NCBI GenBank assembly: GCA_036733985.1
Contig: DAIMZM010000123.1
Coordinates: forward strand, 1 to 5,169
From: DAIMZM01 sp036733985
GTDB lineage: Bacteria > Bacillota > Dehalobacteriia > UBA4068
Length of the DNA stretch: 5,169 nt
Reading direction: 5' to 3'
Both the position numbers and the translations under genes were made by a program. Positions 1 through 5,169 of the stretch are shown here, one piece after another; position 1 is the first letter of the stretch; each line of letters starts with the position of its first letter. The notes below the pieces were generated by a model that saw nothing but the letters and a program-made list of their open reading frames with translations, searched no databases and had not been told where the DNA came from.

Positions 1-650
1 GGAAAAAAAGCAAAGGGCCGCTGATCATCCTGGCAGCCCTGGCCATTCTGGCGCTGCTGGCAGCGGCAGCCCTGGGCTTCGGCCTTTTATCTCCTGAGCA
101 GGAAAAGCCCGGCCCGGAAACGCCGCCCCCAATAACGGCTGACGACCAAAAGGAAGCGGAAACGGAAACCCCCGGGACAGAGCCGCCTGCGGAGAGCCCT
201 GGGGAAGAAGAAGACCCGCCGGAAACGCCCCCGGCCGATACCCAGCTGGAGAAACCCCAATACGCCTACGGTTATCTGGGCATGACCACGGCCCAGGTGA
301 TCCAGCTGCTGGGCGAAGATTATGGCTCCGAATATTGGAACGGCTCCGACAGCCTCTTTTATCAGGAAGAAGGCCTGATGCTCTTTTTCGGCCATACCGG
401 CACACCCCAGCCGGAGGATACCATCACCGCGGTGCTGGGCGCGGGCCAGCTGCCCGCCTGCCCCGGCGTTTCCGCCGGACAGACCCTGGAGGCGCTGGAA
501 GCTGCCCTGGGCCAGGACCTGATCACCGAATATTCCCCTGAGGACGGGGTGGAAACCGCCTATTGCGAGCTGGACGGCTACAGCCTGCTGCTCTTTCAGG
601 ACATCAATCAAACCGATCAATGGATTTTAGGCTATTATCTGGTCAAATAG
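1..650 (+). CDS. Membrane-anchored extracytoplasmic protein with two tandem small modules (5' end missing)
   Basis: The reading frame is open from position 3 to the TAG at 648-650, giving 215 visible residues. The true start lies outside the window. The visible N-terminus begins with a basic stretch (KKSKG) and then a hydrophobic span at about residues 6-29 (Leu/Ala/Ile-rich), so it is a likely single membrane anchor with the rest outside. Residues 30-88 form an acidic, Pro/Glu/Thr-rich linker of low complexity. The C-terminal part (about 89-215) is compact and looks duplicated: LGMTTAQVIQLLG at 92-104 and VSAGQTLEALEAALG at 156-170 both fit a helix of the type G-x-T-x-x-x-V/L-x-x-x-L-G, each followed by aromatic strands. 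That pattern resembles BLIP/SmpA-like or DUF4309-type modules, which are binding domains, but this is inferred from pattern only. The function is unknown; binding a peptide or cell-wall ligand is a guess. The ATG at 282 is internal to the domain and is not the start. Confidence 0.8.
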   Translation, partial: KKSKGPLIILAALAILALLAAAALGFGLLSPEQEKPGPETPPPITADDQKEAETETPGTEPPAESPGEEEDPPETPPADTQLEKPQYAYGYLGMTTAQVIQLLGEDYGSEYWNGSDSLFYQEEGLMLFFGHTGTPQPEDTITAVLGAGQLPACPGVSAGQTLEALEAALGQDLITEYSPEDGVETAYCELDGYSLLLFQDINQTDQWILGYYLVK

Positions 651-687
651 CTTCTCCCGCAACCAAGGCCAACAGCGTAAAATACAC

Positions 688-726
688 GCCGGCCTAAGCG
701 CCGGCCGCCGGGAGCGGCGGGTTTTT
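688..726 (+). terminator. Intrinsic terminator after the membrane-anchored protein gene
   Basis: A 6-bp stem CCGCCG (705-710) / CGGCGG (715-720) with loop GGAG is followed directly by GTTTTT (721-726). A second short inverted repeat GCCGGC (688-693 and 700-705) lies just upstream and overlaps the main stem by one base. It sits 38 bases past the stop codon and in the right orientation for the upstream gene. Confidence 0.8.
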
Positions 727-760
727 GCAAAAATATAACCAGGGCGTAACCCCAAAGCGG

Positions 761-766
761 TATAAT
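761..766 (+). promoter_or_regulatory. Candidate -10 box for the 163-residue protein gene
   Basis: A perfect TATAAT stands 30 bases before the ATG at 797 and after the preceding terminator, as expected for an independent unit. No convincing TTGACA-like -35 is found 16-18 bases upstream (that stretch is GC-rich), so the call rests on the -10 alone. The ribosome binding site is at 779-786 (GGAAAGGA), 10 bases before the ATG. Confidence 0.5.
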
Positions 767-796
767 GATAGCAAAACCGGAAAGGAACGGCCTGCT

Positions 797-1288
797 ATGT
801 GGGATGAGAAAAATCATGCTCCGGAACCTGAGCGGCCAGGGGCCGGCAATAAGGATGAAAGCCGCTATTTCCTGATTTGTGTGGATTCTTATCAGGATCA
901 GCTGCTGAAAGGCCGGCTGCGCAACTGTGAGCTGGCGGGGGAACGCAGCTTTGACAATATGTTCCAGCTGCTCCTGGCCATTGAGTCCATCCTGGACAGC
1001 ATCGCCTTTCCCCTGCCCGCCGCCTTGCCCCGGCGCTTCCGCAAAGCCGCGCTGCCCCGGCCCGGCCTCAGGCCAACGGACAGCCTGCGCCAGGGCCAGC
1101 CGGGCCTCTTAGGCAATTTCGGCGTAAAAGTCCTGTTCCGGCAGAATCTGGGCTGGCAGGGCCTGCTGACCTGGCTGGATCAGGATCAGGAGGAAAGCTT
1201 CCGCAGCGTCTGGGAATTGATGCTGCTATTGGACAGCGCCCTGTCCTTGCCGGACAGCGGCGGCAAACGACAGGACAGCGACAGCTGA
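797..1288 (+). CDS. Conserved clostridial-type hypothetical protein, 163 residues
   Basis: The start is placed at ATG 797 because GGAAAGGA (779-786) is correctly spaced before it; an in-frame TTG at 725 would lie upstream of the TATAAT and inside the terminator spacer. There is no signal peptide or membrane span, so the product is probably cytoplasmic. After a polar, Pro/Glu-rich head (1-20) come a beta-like segment YFLICVDSY (24-32) and an amphipathic helix around 51-70. A basic Pro/Arg/Ala-rich low-complexity stretch follows (about 72-100), then a well-formed block FGVKVLFRQNLGWQGLLTWL (108-127), and the helix SFRSVWELMLLLDSAL (134-149). The blocks V-L-F-R-Q-N-x-x-W-Q-G and F-R-S-V-x-E-L-x-x-L-x-D-S-A-L match, from memory, a family of uncharacterised proteins in Clostridia; I know no assigned function. 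The gene is bounded by terminators on both sides and so is probably monocistronic. Confidence 0.75.
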   Translation: MWDEKNHAPEPERPGAGNKDESRYFLICVDSYQDQLLKGRLRNCELAGERSFDNMFQLLLAIESILDSIAFPLPAALPRRFRKAALPRPGLRPTDSLRQGQPGLLGNFGVKVLFRQNLGWQGLLTWLDQDQEESFRSVWELMLLLDSALSLPDSGGKRQDSDS

Positions 1289-1322
1289 TAAGTAAGCCCA
1301 TCGGACAGATGCTTTGAACGCC

Positions 1323-1357
1323 AAAACACCGCCTTTAGGACAAAAGGGCGGTGTTTT
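1323..1357. terminator. Strong bidirectional terminator
   Basis: AAAACACCGCC (1323-1333) pairs perfectly with GGCGGTGTTTT (1347-1357), extendable by three more pairs (one G-U) to a 14-bp stem with a 7-base loop. The A-run on the left arm and the T-run on the right arm make it able to work in both directions. It lies 35 bases after the stop of the 163-residue protein and isolates it from the fibre-like gene downstream. Confidence 0.85.
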
Positions 1358-1415
1358 ATCGGTCTTAAAGCAATGTTGAGGCCTTTGGCCATATATCCGG
1401 CAGCTTAGGGCATGT

Positions 1416-1443
1416 ACCGATAGGCTTCGCCAAGCATATACTG
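1416..1443 (+). promoter_or_regulatory. Tentative promoter for the fibre-like gene (possibly sporulation-sigma type)
   Basis: In the spacer between the terminator and the fibre-like gene, CATATACTG (1435-1443) contains TATACT, a fair -10. No SigA -35 is visible at the right distance. The pair AC (1416-1417), 17 bases, then CATA-N3-T resembles the SigK-type pattern (AC, 16-17 bases, CATA-N3-TA) with one mismatch at the end. Such short motifs occur by chance, so the confidence is low. The rest of the 1358-1536 spacer shows only short complementary segments (CTTGCC 1455-1460 with GGCAAG 1494-1499; TCTGCC 1472-1477 with GGCAGA 1501-1506). Confidence 0.2.
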
Positions 1444-1536
1444 TTAAGAGTGACCTTGCCTGCTCTCGCGGTCTGCCAATCTCAAAGACGGCGGGCAAGC
1501 GGCAGATCTCATGATAGCTTTTGCGGGGTGTTTTCT

Positions 1537-3075
1537 ATGGATCATATTTCTTTGCAGCTGGAACGGCTGTCCCCCGGCTGTGTCCCGCCGGGGGGCAAGG
1601 TGATTTTTGAAGCGGCCGTCTTTTCCTCCGGGGATATCGCCTATGACAATCAAACAGGCGTCATCACTATCAGCCAGCCGGGCCGGTATCTGTTTGACTG
1701 GTGGGTGGCCACGGGCTGCTCCTGGGCGGACGAAGCCATATTCGCCTTGTCCGGGGGTACGGGAACACCTGTTATCGGCAATTCGCCGCAAAGAATCGGC
1801 CAGGTTTCGGGATTCGCGGTTTTTGCCGTGGACACAACCCCCGCGTCCATCTCGCTGATCAACTGCGCCAGGGCGGCTGTTGCTTATGCCAGGGACGTCC
1901 CGGTTAAGGCTGGGCTGCTGGTGACAAGGCATCACCAAAGCACGCTCCAAAACCTGGTTGACGGCAATAATATTGGCGCGGTCCGGGGGATCGGCGCCAA
2001 AGACGGCTACACCATGGGGGCATATGCCACAGCCCTGGGTTTTGAAACCACCGCTTCCGGCAACTATGCCCATGCGGAAGGCCAGAGAACCACGGCTTCG
2101 GGCCTTGCTTCCCATGCGGAGGGCTCGGGTAGCACAGCCTCCGGCGGCTATGCCCATGCGGAAGGCGCGTCTGCCACGGCTTCCGGCCATTCTTCTCACG
2201 CCGAGGGCCGGAGAACCGTGGCTTCAGGTGACCACGCCCACGCGGAGGGCACCTTTAGCACGGCTTCCGGTACCGCTGCTCACGCGGAAGGCTTCGTAAC
2301 CACGGCTACGGATATCGGCGCCCACTCAGAAGGATCATTCACCACGGCTTCCGGTTTTTATGCCCATGCCGAGGGGTTTGAAACCAGCACCAATGGACAT
2401 ATTGGCGCGCATATCATGGGCCGGATGGGCAATGCGGATACGGATTATTCCTGGTTTCTGGCAAACGGCACAAATCCCCCTTTCAACCTCGGCCTGGCCG
2501 CCAAAATTCTCGGCGACGGTAACGCCTATATCGACGTGGCCTGGAACACCGGCGGCGCCGATTATGCCGAAATGTTTGAAACCGCCTCCGGCAATCCCCT
2601 CGAGCCGGGCTACTTTGTCACCTTTGCGGGGGGTAGCAAGATCAGAAAGGCCGCCGGAGCGGAAGATTATATCCTGGGCGTCTCCACCGCCTTTTCCGGC
2701 TTTGTGGGGGATACCGCCGCGCTGCGCTGGAAAAACAAATACCTCACCGACGATTGGGGCGCCATCCGCTATCACGATGTGGAGGTTCCCGAAAGACACG
2801 GCGAGGATGACCAGGCCATCGTACCCGCGCACATTGAGAAACAGCCCATGCTCAACCCGGAGTGGAATCCCCAAAGGCCATACGTCCCCCGGGCAAAACG
2901 GCCCGAATGGATTTGCGTGGGCCTCCTGGGCAAGCTGCTGGTGCGGGACGACGGTTCCTGCGTCCCCGGCGGCTACTGCCTGCCGAACCAGCAGGGCTTC
3001 GCGACGGCTGCCCCGGCGGGATACCGCGTGATGGAAAGGACGGGCGAAAACCAGGTGCAAATTATGTTAAAATAA
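1537..3075 (+). CDS. Modular fibre-like protein: TNF/C1q-like domain, YadA-head-like HAEG repeats, C-terminal Peptidase_G2 self-cleaving domain
   Basis: The start is placed at ATG 1537 with GGGGTG (1525-1530) six bases before it, giving 512 residues; the GTG at 1450 adds a basic head without a clear ribosome site. Residues 1-130 are beta-rich, with GDIAYDNQTGVITISQPGRY and a following FDWWVAT segment. This is the pattern of the TNF/C1q-like jelly-roll domain seen in exosporium and other surface proteins of Firmicutes. A linker with NLVDG and GAVRGIGA (about 141-157) precedes nine HAEG repeats (165-295). The last part (about 330-512) matches Peptidase_G2, the intramolecular-chaperone autocleavage domain of phi29-type tailspikes: G-A-D-Y-A-E-M-F-E at 340-348, then IRKA, DYILGV and KYLTDDWG blocks. 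In that family the domain helps trimer folding and then cuts itself off; Asp342 and Glu345 are candidate acidic residues. There is no signal peptide, sortase signal or membrane span, so the export route is unclear. A phage tail fibre or tailspike is the alternative reading, but no phage genes flank it here. Confidence 0.88.
   Translation: MDHISLQLERLSPGCVPPGGKVIFEAAVFSSGDIAYDNQTGVITISQPGRYLFDWWVATGCSWADEAIFALSGGTGTPVIGNSPQRIGQVSGFAVFAVDTTPASISLINCARAAVAYARDVPVKAGLLVTRHHQSTLQNLVDGNNIGAVRGIGAKDGYTMGAYATALGFETTASGNYAHAEGQRTTASGLASHAEGSGSTASGGYAHAEGASATASGHSSHAEGRRTVASGDHAHAEGTFSTASGTAAHAEGFVTTATDIGAHSEGSFTTASGFYAHAEGFETSTNGHIGAHIMGRMGNADTDYSWFLANGTNPPFNLGLAAKILGDGNAYIDVAWNTGGADYAEMFETASGNPLEPGYFVTFAGGSKIRKAAGAEDYILGVSTAFSGFVGDTAALRWKNKYLTDDWGAIRYHDVEVPERHGEDDQAIVPAHIEKQPMLNPEWNPQRPYVPRAKRPEWICVGLLGKLLVRDDGSCVPGGYCLPNQQGFATAAPAGYRVMERTGENQVQIMLK
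2029..2421 (+). repeat. Nine tandem 42-base coding repeats (14-residue HAEG units)
   Basis: The units follow the pattern H-A-E-G-x-x-x-T-A-S-G-x-x-A/S. They run from a degenerate first unit (TALG) through six HAEG units, one HSEG and a final HAEG, and close on HIMG. The last unit carries one extra residue (15 instead of 14). DNA conservation is highest in the segment coding for A-H-A-E-G and in the segment for T-A-S-G, while the x positions differ freely. This indicates an old, selected protein repeat and not a recent amplification. YadA-type head and related trimeric beta-roll proteins use the same 14-residue spacing. Confidence 0.92.
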
Positions 3076-3082
3076 CACCGGC

Positions 3083-3164
3083 AGGGGCGCTTAGGAAAGG
3101 CATGGCAAAGGAGCGCCTATTTCATAATAATAGACGCTATTTCCGCCCCTTTTGCTCCTTTGCC
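3083..3164. terminator. Inverted repeats between convergent genes, possible bidirectional terminator
   Basis: An 11-base perfect inverted repeat, GGCAAAGGAGC (3104-3114) and GCTCCTTTGCC (3154-3164), almost fills the 90-base gap between the fibre-like gene and the convergent flavodiiron gene. Two further pairs overlap it: AGGGGCG (3083-3089) with CGCCCCT (3144-3150), and an inner CTATT/AATAG hairpin (3117-3121/3129-3133). There is no clean T-run on either strand, so it is not a textbook intrinsic terminator. Blocking of converging transcription is the likely role by position. Confidence 0.4.
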
Positions 3165-3165
3165 G

Positions 3166-4353
3166 TCAACGGCCTTCCGCCAGGGCGCTCCCATACGCTT
3201 CACATTGGGCCAAGGCAGCCTCATCCGGCAGCCAAAGGGCTTTAATCCCATCATTGAGCACACGGAAACCGGCGTCCGCCAGCGCTTGCGTAATCTGCCC
3301 CACAGACTCCCCGCTCCAGCCATAGCTGCCGAACGCCGCCCCGGTCTTGCCGGTAAACTTGAGTCCCTTGATCATTTCCAGCAGGCCGCCAACGGCATGC
3401 AGGATGCCCCGGTTGATCGTGGAGGAGCCCACCAAAACTGTTTTTGAACGGAAAATCTCGGTGATGATATCGTTCTTGTCCTCTTTTGCCGCATTCATCA
3501 GCTTCACGGTCACAGTCCCGTCCTGACCGCGTATGCCCGCCGCAATCGCCTCGGCCATGCGGCGGGTCGCGCCCCACATGGTATCATAGACGATGGTGAT
3601 TTGATTCTCCTGATACGCGTCCGCCCATTTCAGATAGGTTTCGACGATTTGCGTAGGCGCTTCCTTCCAGATCACCCCGTGGCTGGGGCAGATCATCGTC
3701 ACCGGCAGTCCGAAGCTCAGCACTTCATTGATTTTTTTGGTAACCAGCGGCGAAAACGGCGTCAGGATATTCGCATAATACTTGATGGCTTCAGCGTAAA
3801 GCTCGGCCGTATCCACCGCGTCATTATACAGGGATTCGGTGGCGTAATGCTGCCCGAAGGCATCGTTGGAAAAGAGAATATTCTCACCCGTCAGATAGCA
3901 GAACATGCTGTCCGGCCAGTGCAGCATCGGCGCTTCCACAAAAACCAGCTTCTCGCTGCCCAGGTCCAGCGTATCCCCGGTCTTTACCGTGACAAAATTC
4001 CAATCCTGGTGATAATGCCCCTTCAGGGATTTAACTCCGTTGGCCGTGCAATAAATGGGCGTATCGGGGATGTTGCGCATCAGCTCCGGCAGCGCGCCGC
4101 TGTGATCGGTCTCCGCATGGTTGGCAACGATATAATCGATCTCTTTCAGATCGATTTCCTGCCGCAGATTGCTGACAAACTCTTTGTCAAAAGGCTTCCA
4201 GACCGTATCGATGAGGACGTTTTTACCCGCCCTGACCAGATAGGCGTTATAGGACGAGCCTTTCCAAGTGGAGTATTCGTCCCCGTGAAACTTTCTTAAT
4301 TCCCAATCGACCTTGCCCACCCATGTAACCTTAGGCGTCAATACCTTTCCCAT
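3166..4353 (-). CDS. fprA: Flavodiiron protein (FprA-type flavoprotein, O2/NO reductase)
   Basis: This 395-residue product reduces O2 to water, or NO to N2O, in the cytoplasm, taking electrons from rubredoxin or a similar carrier. The N-terminal half is a metallo-beta-lactamase-fold domain with all diiron ligands in place: H79-x-E81-x-D83 (in NHAETDHSG), H145 (LHWPD), D164 (SNDAFGQH) and H225 (PSHG). The C-terminal half (about 252-395) is flavodoxin-like, with an FMN phosphate loop YDTMWGATRRMAEA (256-269), SSTINRG (310-316) and FGSYGWSGES (341-350). The length is normal for the simple FprA class; there is no C-terminal rubredoxin or flavin reductase extension, so separate partners are needed. 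The start is set at ATG 4353 because GGAGGG (4366-4361) lies 7 bases before it; the ATG at 4368 would overlap that ribosome site. The gene has its own promoter region and looks monocistronic. Oxygen versus NO preference cannot be decided from sequence. Confidence 0.96.
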   Translation of the reverse strand: MGKVLTPKVTWVGKVDWELRKFHGDEYSTWKGSSYNAYLVRAGKNVLIDTVWKPFDKEFVSNLRQEIDLKEIDYIVANHAETDHSGALPELMRNIPDTPIYCTANGVKSLKGHYHQDWNFVTVKTGDTLDLGSEKLVFVEAPMLHWPDSMFCYLTGENILFSNDAFGQHYATESLYNDAVDTAELYAEAIKYYANILTPFSPLVTKKINEVLSFGLPVTMICPSHGVIWKEAPTQIVETYLKWADAYQENQITIVYDTMWGATRRMAEAIAAGIRGQDGTVTVKLMNAAKEDKNDIITEIFRSKTVLVGSSTINRGILHAVGGLLEMIKGLKFTGKTGAAFGSYGWSGESVGQITQALADAGFRVLNDGIKALWLPDEAALAQCEAYGSALAEGR

Positions 4354-4360
4354 GGTTAAT

Positions 4361-4366
4361 CCCTCC
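4361..4366 (-). promoter_or_regulatory. Ribosome binding site that decides the flavodiiron start
   Basis: On the - strand this reads GGAGGG, 7 bases before ATG 4353. It overlaps the codons of an upstream in-frame ATG (4368), which is therefore unlikely to be used. Confidence 0.85.
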
Positions 4367-4382
4367 ATTTGCGTATATAGTT

Positions 4383-4391
4383 ATAATACCA
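4383..4391 (-). promoter_or_regulatory. Extended -10 promoter candidate for the flavodiiron gene
   Basis: On the - strand this reads TGGTATTAT, a TGn extension joined to a one-mismatch -10 (TATTAT), 29 bases before the ATG. A clear -35 is missing at 16-18 bases, which the TGn element could compensate for. The region 4369-4470 is distinctly AT-rich against a GC-rich background, as expected for a promoter region. No operator repeat was recognised. Confidence 0.45.
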
Positions 4392-4474
4392 CAAAAACCG
4401 GAAATTCCTGCCATATTCAATAATTTTAATAAACGGTAGAAACAGCACCGCTTTACTTCATAATATATGCATCT

Positions 4475-4506
4475 GCCCGGAAGCTTATCCGGCCGGGCCG
4501 GTTTTT
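4475..4506 (+). terminator. GC-rich hairpin with T-run, + strand polarity
   Basis: CCGGC (4489-4493), loop CGG, GCCGG (4497-4501) and then TTTTT (4502-4506) form a terminator-like element reading on the + strand. An alternative stem pairs GCCCGG (4475-4480) with CCGGGC (4493-4498). Both flanking genes are on the - strand, so the T-run points the wrong way for the permease gene that ends at 4514. The GCCCGG/CCGGGC stem could still end that transcript less efficiently. Confidence 0.4.
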
Positions 4507-4513
4507 GCAAGGC

Positions 4514-5169
4514 TTATTTGCTTTTCTTGGCAAAGCGCGTGACCGAAAGCAGATAGAACAAAAGCGCCGCGCCGGTCAGGAGCAGAATACTGCCAAACGC
4601 CTGCATGGTTTGCCCGCCGAATTGGAAGACGACGCCCATTTCCCGCTCAAATCCTGCCAGTACCTCCGCCGGCGCACCCTGGAATACCACCTGCATGGGC
4701 GTTTCCATCATCACCTGGCGCAACAGCAGCGCGGCATGGGAAACGGGAAAGATCTTGATAAAGAACTGCACCGCCTGGGGCAGCATGCCGATGGGCAGAT
4801 AAATGCCGGTTAAAAAGCCGATCAGCGTGCCGATGATGCTGCTGGCCGTACCAAAGGCGTTTTGGCTCTTAAAAAACGAGACTAAAAACGAAAGCATCGC
4901 GGTATTGCATAAGCAGCAAAGCACAATGATTGCCAGCACTTTGAGGGTGACGGCAAAACCGAGCCAGGCTCCTCCCCGGGACACGATATAGATCTCAGCC
5001 AGCACAAAGATCAGCAGCGTCATAATGAAGCCGATGATAAAAGAAGAGAGAATATAGCCGCCGGCGATTTTACCCTTGCCGATGGGGGCGGCGCTGAAAT
5101 CCTTGCTGATTTTATGGACCCTGTCGTCCACAATCGTGCCGAAGGCGCCCATAATCGTGGTCATCGACG
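4514..5169 (-). CDS. ABC-2 type transporter permease (N-terminal part missing)
   Basis: This is the membrane subunit of an ABC exporter; it needs a separate ATPase, which is probably encoded upstream beyond the window edge. The frame is open to the edge (the Met at 5164 is internal), leaving about 218 visible residues and a TAA at 4514-4516. Counting from that Met, GAFGTIVDDRVHKISKDF (6-23) followed by AAPI is the cytoplasmic segment typical of ABC-2 permeases. Hydrophobic spans follow at about 36-60, 68-98 and 104-127, then a membrane-associated LPQAVQFFIKIFPVSHA segment (128-144) as in NatB/YhaP/DrrB-like proteins, an outside loop (about 150-185), and a last span at 188-208 ending in basic FAKKSK inside. 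The substrate cannot be read from the sequence; drugs, lipids, peptides and polysaccharides are all used in the family. At least one N-terminal span is likely missing. Confidence 0.88.
   Translation of the reverse strand, partial: SMTTIMGAFGTIVDDRVHKISKDFSAAPIGKGKIAGGYILSSFIIGFIMTLLIFVLAEIYIVSRGGAWLGFAVTLKVLAIIVLCCLCNTAMLSFLVSFFKSQNAFGTASSIIGTLIGFLTGIYLPIGMLPQAVQFFIKIFPVSHAALLLRQVMMETPMQVVFQGAPAEVLAGFEREMGVVFQFGGQTMQAFGSILLLTGAALLFYLLSVTRFAKKSK

Noticed and set aside
1231..1280. Three copies of GGACAGCG near the end of the 163-residue gene
   Set aside because: They fall in coding sequence for Asp-Ser pairs in a low-complexity tail at irregular spacing, so codon bias explains them better than a binding site.
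1450..1536. Upstream GTG start adding 29 residues to the fibre-like protein
   Set aside because: It has no clear ribosome site, the added residues are basic and unlike a signal peptide, and the ATG at 1537 has a suitable GGGGTG before it.
1444..2199. Long open frame of 251 codons on the - strand
   Set aside because: It is antisense to the fibre-like gene, Arg/Gly-rich and repetitive because it reads the 42-base repeats backwards. It matches no family and has no ribosome site.
2029..2421. Regularly spaced repeats as a possible CRISPR array
   Set aside because: The 42-base period is exactly 14 codons, the repeats are degenerate, the frame stays open throughout, and there is no repeat/spacer alternation of CRISPR type.
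2335..3060. Open frame of 241 codons on the - strand
   Set aside because: It is antisense to the Peptidase_G2 part of the fibre-like gene; GC-rich codon structure leaves the opposite frame open by chance.
3601..4299. Open frame of 232 codons on the + strand
   Set aside because: It lies wholly inside the flavodiiron gene on the other strand, whose metal and FMN motifs leave no doubt about the true frame.

Overview
The window looks like chromosomal DNA from a GC-rich member of the Firmicutes, most likely an anaerobic clostridium. The grounds are strong GGAGG-type ribosome binding sites, hairpin-plus-T-run terminators, a stand-alone flavodiiron protein typical of strict anaerobes, and a small conserved protein of a kind I associate with Clostridia. 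The assignment is by protein character, not by any search. No RNA gene, insertion sequence or CRISPR array was seen.

Layout: (1) positions 1-650, + strand, are the 3' part of a gene for a membrane-anchored extracytoplasmic protein with an acidic, proline-rich linker and two related small modules, closed by a terminator. (2) Positions 797-1288, + strand, encode a 163-residue protein of unknown function with its own promoter-like TATAAT and a strong bidirectional terminator. (3) Positions 1537-3075, + strand, encode the most striking product: a 512-residue modular fibre-like protein. It has an N-terminal TNF/C1q-like beta domain, nine 14-residue YadA-head-like HAEG repeats, and a C-terminal Peptidase_G2 domain that in phage tailspikes cleaves itself off after trimer folding. 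(4) Positions 3166-4353, - strand, converge on the fibre gene and encode a flavodiiron protein (FprA type) with every expected metal ligand. (5) Positions 4514-5169, - strand, are the 3' part of an ABC-2 type permease gene that runs off the window.

The genes do not form one obvious pathway. The three + strand genes are separated by terminators, so they are probably separate transcription units. The fibre protein has no phage structural genes beside it within the window, so it may be a cell-surface or spore-surface protein that uses phage-type self-processing, or the edge of a prophage remnant. The flavodiiron gene is an independent oxygen/NO defence unit with its own promoter region. The permease gene lies upstream of it on the same strand, separated by 160 bases that contain a hairpin.
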